Shown here piece by piece: positions 34,656 to 43,423 of a stretch of 64,000 bases of DNA (positions within the stretch are counted from its first letter, which is position 1; every line of letters starts with the position of its first letter). A model generated the notes under the pieces. That model saw only the letters and a list, made by a program, of their open reading frames with translations, was not told the origin of the DNA and did no database searches. A program made the translations under genes and the position numbers. The DNA comes from Antrihabitans spumae (GTDB taxonomy: Bacteria > Actinomycetota > Actinomycetes > Mycobacteriales > Mycobacteriaceae), in the NCBI RefSeq assembly GCF_043944905.1, contig NZ_JBIMSN010000034.1:44467-108466 (forward strand). The letters are read 5' to 3'.

Positions 34656-35793
34656 CGCGCACCGCCCTCGCCCACGACCGCACGTAACCGTGGTGGATCC
34701 GCAACGCCGCGCGCTTGCCTGCCCCGGTCGGATCGCTGCGGGTGTCGCCGGCGTCGGCGAAGCCACGCCACCACCGGGCGAGCTGCAAGGCCTGCTCGTC
34801 GTCGACGGGATCGGCGAGTTCGTGCTCACCGACAACAGCCGCGATACCCGGCGAGGCCCAGGCTCCGACGAGCCCGATCTGCGCGGCAACATCGGATCGC
34901 AGAAAGTGCTCGATCTCGTCGCGAGCCGCGCCCTCCAACGCACGAGTCGCGAGCCGTTCGAGGTCGTCGATCAGCCTCGCCCCACGTAACGCCTGAGCTT
35001 GTCGACGTTGCCGCTCGAATGCCGTCTGCAGACCGCTCGCACCACTCGCAGCGGCGAGAATCTGCGTCAGCGTCCGAGCGCTGGTCTGCGGGTTCCTGCG
35101 CAACACATCGATCGCGATGCCAACTCCGAAGGTTCCCCAGCGCTCGAGCAGCGCCGGATCGCCGTCTGCACAATTTCTGAGCATCGCGAGTTCCGCTGGT
35201 GTGACGGCACTGCTCGCAGCGGTGATTGCTACGAGCGGAAGTGTTCGCACACCGAGCGCATCGGTGCATTCGTTCTCACGTGCCAACACTGTTGCCAAGG
35301 ACGCGCCGACCGCATCGGCTTTGTTCAGGACGACGAGGCCGTGGCCGACCGGAATCGCTCGGACGGCGGCTCGATCCGCAGGATGCATCGAGGCAGCAAG
35401 GACATAGAGGACCAAATCGCCGTCCAGCGTCGGATCGGGTGTCGCGGGGCTGTCGACAGGGTCCGACTCGACGGGGTCGAACCCGAACGGCTCTGCCCGT
35501 CCGGCGAGCAGAGCTCGGATCACGCTCGATCGTCCCGTGCCCGCACGACCGGCAACCTGCACTGTCAGCGGTCGTTGATACCGAGCGACCGACTCGCTGA
35601 GTTGATCCGCAACCGATGCGTCGACGCGCTGGACCCGCTCGACGAGCCGATCGAGCCCGTCGTTCGACGGCCCGTGGTCGGGCAGGCCGACATCGGACAA
35701 GCTGTAGCCGGACAAGCTGTAGCCGGACAAACGTTCCCCCCAAAGCACCCGCGTTCTGCGGAATCCTCCCAGAAGTCGAGGAAACGTGTGCAT
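34648..35793 (-). CDS. Dynamin-like GTPase (Rv0209-like)
   Basis: About 381 residues. GRAGTGRSSVI near residue 82 is the P-loop (G1), DLVLYVLAASMH the G3 region, and VVLNKADAVG (N-K-x-D, G4) fixes guanine specificity; a long helical domain follows. Located divergently next to trmB as Rv0209 is. The start is uncertain: ATG 35793 is used here, but a TTG at 35730 preceded by GGGGGGAACG would also work and begins directly at a 15-base tandem repeat. The upstream frame to 35967 is not conserved-looking. Operon with the following membrane partner. Confidence 0.7.
   Translation of the reverse strand: MHTFPRLLGGFRRTRVLWGERLSGYSLSGYSLSDVGLPDHGPSNDGLDRLVERVQRVDASVADQLSESVARYQRPLTVQVAGRAGTGRSSVIRALLAGRAEPFGFDPVESDPVDSPATPDPTLDGDLVLYVLAASMHPADRAAVRAIPVGHGLVVLNKADAVGASLATVLARENECTDALGVRTLPLVAITAASSAVTPAELAMLRNCADGDPALLERWGTFGVGIAIDVLRRNPQTSARTLTQILAAASGASGLQTAFERQRRQAQALRGARLIDDLERLATRALEGAARDEIEHFLRSDVAAQIGLVGAWASPGIAAVVGEHELADPVDDEQALQLARWWRGFADAGDTRSDPTGAGKRAALRIHHGYVRSWARAVRDD
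35701..35730 (-). repeat. 15-base tandem repeat in the GTPase N-terminus
   Basis: Two perfect copies of GCTGTAGCCGGACAA (plus strand) and a partial third toward 35691. On the coding strand it encodes LSGYS twice. In frame, so it only changes protein length. Confidence 0.8.
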
Positions 35794-35978
35794 TTGCCTG
35801 CTCACCTGGACGGCGACAGGCTTGCTGGGAGGAACATCACAGCGACGACGACGGCTGGACAGGCCGTCGGTTTCACGTCGAAACGCCGCTTTTGCCCAGC
35901 GTGAGGCGGACGAACTGGTCGATCTGATCTGAAACGTCCCAATAACAACTTCAGACCCTTGTGTCACAGCAGCGGTTT

Positions 35979-36704
35979 ATGCGTGACAATGGTCGAGTGA
36001 ACGACGCCGAACAGATCGCGACGCGGGGCTCACGGCTGCACCCTCGAGTGACCAGTTTTCGGTCGCGCCGCGGCGCGCTGACCGAGACTCAGCAGCAGAG
36101 TTGGGACCGAATGTGGCCGCAGATCGGCCGCGATGTCGGTGACGAACCTGTCGACGTCGCTGCCTGGTTCGGTCGCGACGCACCGCTGATCATCGAAATC
36201 GGATCGGGTACAGGCACCGCAACTGCGGCAATGGCAAGGGCAGAACCCCACGTCAACCTCGTTGCCATCGAGGTCTATCGGCCCGGGCTCGCGCAACTCG
36301 TCCAGCAGATCGAGCGCGAGGACATCCCCAACATCCGTTTGCTCCGCGGCGACGCCGTCGACGTTCTCGAAAACATGCTTGCCCCCGATTCCCTTACCGG
36401 CGTTCGAGTCTTCTTCCCCGATCCCTGGCCGAAGGCCCGTCATCACAAACGACGACTGCTGCAACCGCCGACCGTCGCACTGATCGCGAACAGGCTGCAG
36501 GCCGGCGGAGTGTTACATGTCGCAACCGACCATGCGGAATACGCCGAATACATCGCCTCGGTAGGCAATGCTGATCCCCATCTCAGCGCACTCGATTGGG
36601 ATTCGCCCATGACACACGAGCGCCCTGTGACGAAGTTCGAAAGCAGAGCTCATCGCGTTGGAAGCTCCATCACCGAGCTGATATGGGGGAAGATCAGGTC
36701 ATGA
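35979..36704 (+). CDS. trmB: tRNA (guanine-N7-)-methyltransferase
   Basis: About 241 residues. IIEIGSGTGTATAAMA binds SAM, VRVFFPDPWPKARHHKRRLL is the TrmB signature containing the catalytic aspartate, and HVATDHAEYAEYI follows. Methylates G46 of tRNA. ATG 35979 or GTG 35997 (GACAAT six bases upstream) could be the start; homologues vary here. Its stop overlaps the next start (ATGA). Divergent from the GTPase pair, as in M. tuberculosis. Confidence 0.9.
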   Translation: MRDNGRVNDAEQIATRGSRLHPRVTSFRSRRGALTETQQQSWDRMWPQIGRDVGDEPVDVAAWFGRDAPLIIEIGSGTGTATAAMARAEPHVNLVAIEVYRPGLAQLVQQIEREDIPNIRLLRGDAVDVLENMLAPDSLTGVRVFFPDPWPKARHHKRRLLQPPTVALIANRLQAGGVLHVATDHAEYAEYIASVGNADPHLSALDWDSPMTHERPVTKFESRAHRVGSSITELIWGKIRS

Positions 36705-37432
36705 GCATCAGCGAAGCGCCGCCGGACCCCGTCCTTGGAGTCGCAGATGTCCTGGGTGCAGAGGGTGGCCTGCCGGGCGAACTGCCCCGGACCAACCGCA
36801 CTGTCCGACGGGTTCTGCTCGTCTGGGACGCTCCCAACCTCGATATGGGCCTCGGTGCGATCCTCGGTGGCCGACCGACCGCCGCATACCGACCCAGATT
36901 CGACGCCCTCGGTCGCTGGCTGCTCGGCAGAACAGCAGATCTTTCCAACGGTAAGAGCGCATCGCTCGAACCGGAAGCAACAGTTTTCACCAATATCGCC
37001 ACCGGCAGTGCCGATGTCGTCCGGCCATGGGTCGAGGCGTTGCGCAACGTCGGTTTCGCTGTCTTCGCAAAACCCAAGATCGACGAAGATTCCGATGTCG
37101 ACTCCGACATGCTCGCCCACATCGAGTTGCGTGCCCGCGACAACGGTCTCGCCGGAATCATGGTCGCCTCTGCCGACGGCCAGGCTTTTCGCGAGCCGCT
37201 CGAAGCAATCGCCGCGACCGGCGTTCCCGTTCAGGTGCTCGGATTCCGTGAGCATGCCAGTTGGGCTGTCGCATCCGACATCCTCGAATTCATCGATCTC
37301 GAAGACATCCCAGGCGTATTCCGCGAGCCGCTTCCACGCGTAAGCCTCGATTCGCTGCCCGACGAGGGCGCGTGGCTGCAGCCGTTCCGGCCGCTGTCCG
37401 CTCTGTTGGCGTCACGTTCAGGAGTTTCATAG
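36701..37432 (+). CDS. NYN-type (PIN-like) RNase domain protein (Rv0207c-like)
   Basis: 243 residues. VRRVLLVWDAPNLDMGLGAIL carries the first metal-binding aspartate and asparagine of NYN domains; DEDSDVDSDMLAHIELRARD and IMVASADGQAF hold the further acidic residues. Such domains are related to PIN nucleases and may act on RNA, but activity is unproven for this subgroup. It is coupled on both sides (ATGA with trmB, TAGTG with mmpL3), so expression is tied to mycolate export. Confidence 0.8.
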   Translation: MSISEAPPDPVLGVADVLGAEGGLPGELPRTNRTVRRVLLVWDAPNLDMGLGAILGGRPTAAYRPRFDALGRWLLGRTADLSNGKSASLEPEATVFTNIATGSADVVRPWVEALRNVGFAVFAKPKIDEDSDVDSDMLAHIELRARDNGLAGIMVASADGQAFREPLEAIAATGVPVQVLGFREHASWAVASDILEFIDLEDIPGVFREPLPRVSLDSLPDEGAWLQPFRPLSALLASRSGVS

Positions 37433-40041
37433 TGTTCGCCGGTTGGGGCCGCTTGGTCTACAAGCTTCGGTACACCGTCATCGGTCTGATGGTCGCGGTC
37501 CTGCTAGGGCTCGGCGCCTACGGCCTCGGTCTCGAAGATCATCTGAGTCAGAGCGGTTTCGACGATCCTGGGTCGGATTCTGTTGCGGCGGCTCAACTTC
37601 TGGACAAGACCTACGGACGTGATCACAATTCCGACGTCCTCGCGCTCTACACGGCACCGCCTGGCAAGACGATCGACGATCCGCAGTTCGCACAGGCCAT
37701 CCAAAACAATCTGAACAGCCTGGTCAAAGACCATCCCGACCAGATTCTCAAGGTCAACGTCTCGTACTACCCGGTCGAGGGTGCGATCAACAACCCGCTC
37801 GCGGCCGACAAAGAGAAGCAGCATGCGGTCGCCAGCATCGGCATCGTCGGCAATACCGACACCGAACTGACGCAGAACTTCCAGAAGGTCAAGAGCAACT
37901 TCTACATCGACGGCGTCGACGTCCAACTCGCCGGTCTGCAGCCGGTGTTCGGAACGATCAACGACACGATGCAGAACGACATCCACCGCATGGAACTGCT
38001 CGCAATTCCTGTTGTCGGTGTCCTGCTCTTCTTCATCTTCGGCGGCATCGTCGCGGCAGCACTCCCGCTGATCGTCGGCGGCCTCACCGTTGTCGGTGCG
38101 TGGGGCGTCGTCCGCGTCATCACGATGTTCACCGAGGTCAACGCCTTTGTCTCACCCGTCGTCTCGCTCATCGGACTGGGTCTGGCGATCGACTACGGAC
38201 TATTCATAGTCAGCCGCTTTCGTGAGGAACTTGCCGAGGGTTACAGCACCGAGGACGCCGTCAGACGGTCGGTGATGACGGCAGGGCGAACAGTTGTGTT
38301 CTCCGCGACGATGATCGTCGCCAGCCTTGCCGGTCTGCTGCTGTTCCCGCAGGGCTTCCTCAAGTCCGTCGCCTACGGTGCCATCGCCACCGTCAGCTTG
38401 GCTGCACTCGCTGCGATCACGGTCCTACCTGGCATTCTCGGCATCCTCGGGCCACGAGTAGACGCGTTCGGCCTCAAGCGTTTCCGCAAGACCAAGACGG
38501 CCGAAGAGGTCGAGGCGAGCTTCTGGGGACGCCTGACCCGATTCGTGATGAAGCACCCGCTGAAGGTCGCGATCCCGATCGTCATCGGCCTGCTGCTGCT
38601 GATCATTCCGGTGAATGCCATCAAGTTCGGCGGCATCAGCGAGAAGTATCTGCCACCGGACAACGAGACACGCGTCGCGCAGCAGCAGTTCGACTCGCTG
38701 TTCCCCAACCTGCGTACCGAGCCGATCAAACTGGTCATCACCGGTGCGAACAGCACTCAGGTCACGGACATTCTCAAGGAAGCCAGCAATGCGCCCGGGT
38801 TGGTGCAGAAGTTCACGCTGAATCCGCTGTCGCCGGCCAAGGACAACGTCTTCAGGTCCGAGGCAGGGCTCGAGGACCGCAACGTCGCGACCCCTGCGAT
38901 CGACTATCTGCGCAGTATGGACGTTCCCGACGGCGTGAAGGTCGGTGTAACCGGCACCCCGGCGATCGAGGCGGACAGTGTCACAGCGCTGCTCGATCGA
39001 ATGCCACTGATGATCATCCTTGTCGTTTTGTCGACGACCCTGTTGATGTTCTTGACGTTCGGGTCGTTGGTGTTGCCGATCAAGGCCGCGTTGATGAGCG
39101 CGCTCGGTCTCGGGTCGACACTCGGCATTCTGACCTGGATCTTCGTCGACGGTCATGGCTCAGGAATCTTGAACTTCACGCCGGGGCCGGTGAGTTCGCC
39201 AGTCCTTGTGCTGATCATCGCCGTCATCTACGGCCTGTCGACGGACTACGAAGTTTTCCTGCTCTCGCGAATGGTCGAAGCGCGTGCGATGGGGGCAAGC
39301 ACTACCGAGGCGGTCCGCATCGGTACCGCGCACACGGGCCGAATCATCACGGCCGCCGCGTTGATCCTGATCGTCGTCACCGGCGCGTTCGGCTTCTCCG
39401 ATCTGGTGATGATGCAGTACATCGCCTACGGCATGATCGCTGCGCTGATCATCGACGCCACTCTGATCCGGATGTTCCTTGTCCCGGCGACCATGAAACT
39501 GCTCGGTGACGACTGCTGGTGGGCTCCTGCGTGGATGAAACGCATTCAGGAGAAGCTCGGCCTCGGCGAACCGCTGCTGCACGAGCAGAACATTCCGCAC
39601 GATGTGCCCGACGTCGGTCCCGCTGCGGCACCACATCCCGTCGGGCGCGCGACGCATCATCATCAAGCTGCGGCTCCGGAACCGCTGACCGAACCGCTAC
39701 CGCGCATCTCGGCGACGCCGCCGGTCCGTGCGGTGCGGCCACAGCCCCGCGTGCAGAAGCCGACACCACCACCGGCGGACCGTAATTCGAGCGGTATCGA
39801 GAGTTGGCTCGCCGATCTGCGTGGTTCCACACCGCGTCCGACGCAATCGGGTTCCGCTGGACCGCTCTCCGATCGGCCGCAGCGACCTCCCGCGAGCATG
39901 GGCGACAACGGCGCGAGCACCCCGCCTGCGGCGGATCCGCCGAGCGACGACCTCGACGACGACACTGGCCGGCACCGTCGCAGTGCCGACCATCCAGCCG
40001 TCAGTGTCAGCGAGCTGCTGGAGCGGGAGAACCGTCACTAG
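37432..40041 (+). CDS. mmpL3: MmpL3, trehalose monomycolate transporter
   Basis: 869-residue RND transporter that moves trehalose monomycolate to the periplasm, driven by protons. Two repeats of one helix, a periplasmic domain and five helices are visible. The proton-relay Asp-Tyr pairs lie at D254-Y255 (GLAIDYGLFIVSRF) and D605-Y606 (GLSTDYEVFLLSRM). The C-terminal 180 residues are proline-rich and disordered, and end in VSVSELLERE, a short motif seen at the tails of several envelope proteins in this order. GTG 37432 has AGGAG eight bases before it and overlaps the NYN stop. Essential in mycobacteria. Confidence 0.95.
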   Translation: MFAGWGRLVYKLRYTVIGLMVAVLLGLGAYGLGLEDHLSQSGFDDPGSDSVAAAQLLDKTYGRDHNSDVLALYTAPPGKTIDDPQFAQAIQNNLNSLVKDHPDQILKVNVSYYPVEGAINNPLAADKEKQHAVASIGIVGNTDTELTQNFQKVKSNFYIDGVDVQLAGLQPVFGTINDTMQNDIHRMELLAIPVVGVLLFFIFGGIVAAALPLIVGGLTVVGAWGVVRVITMFTEVNAFVSPVVSLIGLGLAIDYGLFIVSRFREELAEGYSTEDAVRRSVMTAGRTVVFSATMIVASLAGLLLFPQGFLKSVAYGAIATVSLAALAAITVLPGILGILGPRVDAFGLKRFRKTKTAEEVEASFWGRLTRFVMKHPLKVAIPIVIGLLLLIIPVNAIKFGGISEKYLPPDNETRVAQQQFDSLFPNLRTEPIKLVITGANSTQVTDILKEASNAPGLVQKFTLNPLSPAKDNVFRSEAGLEDRNVATPAIDYLRSMDVPDGVKVGVTGTPAIEADSVTALLDRMPLMIILVVLSTTLLMFLTFGSLVLPIKAALMSALGLGSTLGILTWIFVDGHGSGILNFTPGPVSSPVLVLIIAVIYGLSTDYEVFLLSRMVEARAMGASTTEAVRIGTAHTGRIITAAALILIVVTGAFGFSDLVMMQYIAYGMIAALIIDATLIRMFLVPATMKLLGDDCWWAPAWMKRIQEKLGLGEPLLHEQNIPHDVPDVGPAAAPHPVGRATHHHQAAAPEPLTEPLPRISATPPVRAVRPQPRVQKPTPPPADRNSSGIESWLADLRGSTPRPTQSGSAGPLSDRPQRPPASMGDNGASTPPAADPPSDDLDDDTGRHRRSADHPAVSVSELLERENRH

Positions 40042-42016
40042 CCTGTTGCTCGGCCAGTTCGGCCGCGCTTTCGCGCTCCGCGAAGGCCCGTGCGTACTTG
40101 GTGCCTGCGACCAGCAGTAGCAGCCCGACCGCAATGAAGGCCGAGACTCGGAACAGGCCGTCGAGGGTTGCCAGGTCGAAGAGGAACAGCTTCGCAATCG
40201 CGGCCGCGCACAGCGCAAGCCCACACAGCAGCGTGAGGTGTGCGTTGCTGCGAACCCGCAGTCCGCGCATCAGGACGAGTGTTGCGACGATCATCCAGGT
40301 GATCGTTGCGACGCAGTGTCCGCCGATGAACCCGTCTCTGCCTGCAATCGCGACGCCGGCTGCGACGGTTGCTGTGGTCATCGCATAGAGACCAGCGAGC
40401 CCGGCGATGAAGGTCACCGGCTCGACAGTGGACTTCGCCACGATGCCGGAACGTTGACCCACCCACACCACCAAGACGAGAACTGCAATGGCAGCGGCGC
40501 CCGCGAGGACAACCGAGCTGCCCAGATTCTCGACCGCACGGCTCGCCGACGCGACGCTGTCGGGTGAGGCCTGTGCGAGATAGGCGAGACCGGCGACGAC
40601 GGTGAAGCCGAAGCCGATCCCGTAGGCGACCTTCGACCGCAGCCGATCCGATGCCGCGATGAATCCGGCGGCAACGACAAGGAGCGCGATCGCGAGCGTG
40701 TTGCGATCGGTTGCCGCGAACGTGGTCTGCAGCAGGGCGAGTACGGCGACCGTGACTGCGGCAATCCTGGTGTGCGCGGCGAACATCGGCAGCGCAGCAA
40801 TGAGCAGAAGCACAGCGGCGAACGGCGCTTCGATCGCCACGACGATGGGACGGTCGAACAGGGCGCTCGTGAACAGCAGCGGCAGTGCGGCTGTTGCGAA
40901 CATCGCGCTACCAAGAACGTCGACGCTGCGGCGACTGTAAGGGACGACTGCTGCGATGCCGACCAGTGCGACGACGATGCTCGACGCGAGCAGCCAGTAC
41001 TCGTTGCTCGAATCGGAGTCGACGACGCTCAGTGCGATGGCGAGCAACAGGGCGAGTACCACCGGAATGGTGCGTGCCGCTTCGAGATAGGGCCACGGAC
41101 GAACCAATTGCACTGGATAGCAGGCGATCTGGATGACGATGAGGAATCCGATGAGAACGAGTGTGATTCCGTCGGTGACGATCGGCGCAAGCACGGCAAC
41201 TCCGACGACGACGAGCAGCGCCAACGACTGCGACTGCCATTTAGCCGCAAGCGCAACACCGAAGGCCCCGACCCCGAGCGCGACGAGCAGCCCGAGCGGC
41301 GGAACGAGCCAACCGTAGATCGAGGTCACCGCCATCACGTCGAGGTACGCACCTGCGATACCCGTTGCGGCCAAGGCGATGCCGCCGACCCGGCCGCCGG
41401 TTCGCCCGAAGACACGCGCTCCGATTCCGACCAGCACGATGGACAGCGCCGCTCCCGCTGTGACACGAGCGACCGGTCCGAAGAAGCCTGCCTGCGCGGC
41501 GATCACAAGCAGCATGACCACGCCGATCAGCGTGACGCCTGCACCCGCGACAGCGAGCAACTTGCTGATCACGCCGTCGCGCTGCCACCACGGCGTACGC
41601 GGCGGGAGCTGTGGACGAGGTACAGCCCGCGCGGGTGACTGCTGCGCGCCCGGTGACCAATACTGCTGGGGCGGTGGTTGCTGCGGCCGATACTGCGGCA
41701 GCGGTTGCGGTGGCCGGTACTGGGGCGCGGGTTGTTGTTGCTGCGGCGGAGGTTGTTGCTGCGGCGGCGGCGCGAAGCTTGGTGGCGCAGGCGGTGGCGC
41801 GAAGCTTGGTGGCGCAGGCTGGGGCTGCGCAGGCTGGGGCGGGGCAAGCGGGGCCGGCATTGTTGCCGCGTCCAACTGCGTCCGCAGTATCGCCAGATTT
41901 CGGCCGACGTGGCCGAGTTGCGCGCCGAGGGATGCGAAATCGTCGGACAGCCGCGTGACGAGTTGCGGATCGACGAAAGGCGACCGAGGTGATGTCATAA
42001 CACAAGACTCGTCCAT
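40007..42016 (-). CDS. DUF2339 polytopic membrane protein
   Basis: 669 residues. After a short N-terminal helix (LVTRLSDDFASLGAQLGHVG) comes a proline/glutamine-rich stretch of about 85 residues with repeated PPSFAPPP and PQYRPPQP units, then some 18 hydrophobic segments. This is the DUF2339 layout; function unknown. The start may be ATG 42016 or ATG 41998. Its 3' end overlaps mmpL3 by 35 bases tail to tail. Confidence 0.75.
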   Translation of the reverse strand: MDESCVMTSPRSPFVDPQLVTRLSDDFASLGAQLGHVGRNLAILRTQLDAATMPAPLAPPQPAQPQPAPPSFAPPPAPPSFAPPPQQQPPPQQQQPAPQYRPPQPLPQYRPQQPPPQQYWSPGAQQSPARAVPRPQLPPRTPWWQRDGVISKLLAVAGAGVTLIGVVMLLVIAAQAGFFGPVARVTAGAALSIVLVGIGARVFGRTGGRVGGIALAATGIAGAYLDVMAVTSIYGWLVPPLGLLVALGVGAFGVALAAKWQSQSLALLVVVGVAVLAPIVTDGITLVLIGFLIVIQIACYPVQLVRPWPYLEAARTIPVVLALLLAIALSVVDSDSSNEYWLLASSIVVALVGIAAVVPYSRRSVDVLGSAMFATAALPLLFTSALFDRPIVVAIEAPFAAVLLLIAALPMFAAHTRIAAVTVAVLALLQTTFAATDRNTLAIALLVVAAGFIAASDRLRSKVAYGIGFGFTVVAGLAYLAQASPDSVASASRAVENLGSSVVLAGAAAIAVLVLVVWVGQRSGIVAKSTVEPVTFIAGLAGLYAMTTATVAAGVAIAGRDGFIGGHCVATITWMIVATLVLMRGLRVRSNAHLTLLCGLALCAAAIAKLFLFDLATLDGLFRVSAFIAVGLLLLVAGTKYARAFAERESAAELAEQQASDGSPAPAAR

Positions 42017-42083
42017 CGACCGCTCGAGCAGATGAGTATCCCTACTCAGGGTGGGTAGGGAATTGGACCTGAACTGCGGGTAA

Positions 42084-42731
42084 TCAGTCCGACTGACCGA
42101 GCAGGCGTCGCCAGCCGGTGCCGAAGGGATGTTTGGCGGTCACCGAGCCGAAGCGCATTCGGCCCCGGACAACGAGGTGCAGCGCGCCGACCGGCGGACC
42201 GGTTCGGACCTTGTTGTTCGCGCTCGCGCCGACGAGGTCGAGCCCGTTCATGTCCACCGTCGCGTTGGGCGGAACGATCAGGGAGACGCTACTGGCGAAA
42301 TCGTCGACGATGACCTCGACGATCTGCGTCGAGACGACTGCCTCGGTGAAGTCGAGGGTCACGCTCGACATCTTGGTGCTGACGAACAACGTCGCAGGCA
42401 CATGCCACTGCCCTTTGCGCGAGAGTCCCGACATTCGGCCGCGGACGACGTCGCGTTCACCGTGCGCGACCGCGGGCTGCGGCTGCTGTGGACCCGAGTT
42501 CGGTTGCGGGGCGGTGTACCCACGATTGGCTGTCTCGGCACCGACCAGGCGCACTCCAGGCAGATCGACCAGCACTATGTTGAGCTCGGCGCGCGTTTTC
42601 GCCGCAAGCGCGGTGTCCATTCGTTCGGTGAATTCGCCGAGCGACAGCATGCCCTGCCCCACCGCGCTCTGCAGTATCCGCCCGACGTGTTCGCGTTCGG
42701 CGTCCGATACCCGCAAGTCTCTGGCGTCCAT
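42084..42731 (-). CDS. DUF1707 domain protein
   Basis: 215 residues. The N-terminal 55 (LRVSDAEREHVGRILQSAVG, LSLGEFTERMDTALAAKTRAEL) form the DUF1707 domain; a linker and a beta-rich C-terminal domain follow (LVPPNATVDMNGL), similar to LiaF-type cell-wall-stress proteins. No membrane helix. TATTCT lies six bases before the ATG, giving a probable leaderless promoter of its own although it follows the response regulator gene by 16 bases. Likely linked functionally to the adjacent two-component system. Confidence 0.8.
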   Translation of the reverse strand: MDARDLRVSDAEREHVGRILQSAVGQGMLSLGEFTERMDTALAAKTRAELNIVLVDLPGVRLVGAETANRGYTAPQPNSGPQQPQPAVAHGERDVVRGRMSGLSRKGQWHVPATLFVSTKMSSVTLDFTEAVVSTQIVEVIVDDFASSVSLIVPPNATVDMNGLDLVGASANNKVRTGPPVGALHLVVRGRMRFGSVTAKHPFGTGWRRLLGQSD

Positions 42732-42737
42732 AAATCC

Positions 42738-42743
42738 AGAATA
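42738..42743 (-). promoter_or_regulatory. Leaderless -10 box (TATTCT) for the DUF1707 gene
   Basis: On the minus strand TATTCT ends six bases before ATG 42731. Confidence 0.5.
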
Positions 42744-42747
42744 GGTG

Positions 42748-43407
42748 TTATTCGAGACCTTGCTCGATTGCGTAGCGCGTCAGCTCGACTCGGTTGGCGA
42801 GCTGCAGCTTGCGCAACGTCGCCTGTACATGGTTTTCGACGGTGCGGTGACTCAACGTCAGCCTCGTCGCAATCTGCTTCGCACTCAGGCCTTTTGCGAC
42901 CATCCGGAGCACCTCCGTCTCCCGCTCGGTCAGGGCCGGAACTTCGGGTGTGCGCTCGTCGGCCGGTGCCGTCGCCATCCGCCGATACTCCCCGAGCACC
43001 AAACCTGCCAGCCCAGGGGTGAACACCGGTTGACCTGCCGCGGTTGCGCGAACGGCGTCGATCAGCTCCGTGGCCGACGCGCTCTTGACGAGATAACCCG
43101 ACGCGCCGGCTTTGATCGCATCGAGTACGTCCTCCCGTTCGACGGACGCGGAAAGCACAAGGACGCGACTGTTCGGCGACACGTCGAGCACCTTCGCGGT
43201 TGCCTCGGCGCCGTTGCCGTCGATGAGCTGCATATCCATGAGCACGACGTCTGGTTGCACGGCAGCCGCTCGGCGGCTTGCCGTGCCGACGCCGTCTGCT
43301 GTCGCCACGACGGTGAACCCCGCAGCCTCGAGGTCGCGGGACACTCCGTCGCGCCACATCGGATGATCGTCGACAACCATCACAAACACCTGATCCGCTT
43401 CAGCCAC
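42748..43407 (-). CDS. LuxR-family response regulator (MacR-like)
   Basis: 219 residues. The receiver domain has the phosphorylation aspartate near residue 58 (VVLMDMQLIDG) and conserved DDHPMWRDG at the start; the C-terminal LuxR helix-turn-helix is LTERETEVLRMVAKGLSAKQ to SHRTVENHVQATLRKL. GTG 43407 was chosen over 43416 because GGAAGG lies nine bases upstream of it. Seven to 16 bases separate it from the kinase. Partner of the MacS-type kinase. Confidence 0.9.
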   Translation of the reverse strand: MAEADQVFVMVVDDHPMWRDGVSRDLEAAGFTVVATADGVGTASRRAAAVQPDVVLMDMQLIDGNGAEATAKVLDVSPNSRVLVLSASVEREDVLDAIKAGASGYLVKSASATELIDAVRATAAGQPVFTPGLAGLVLGEYRRMATAPADERTPEVPALTERETEVLRMVAKGLSAKQIATRLTLSHRTVENHVQATLRKLQLANRVELTRYAIEQGLE

Positions 43408-43423
43408 GTGTGCCACCCTTCCG

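Noticed and set aside
41600..41830. Apparent microsatellite-like CAG/GGC repeats
   Set aside because: This is the proline/glutamine-rich coding part of the DUF2339 protein, not an independent repeat element.
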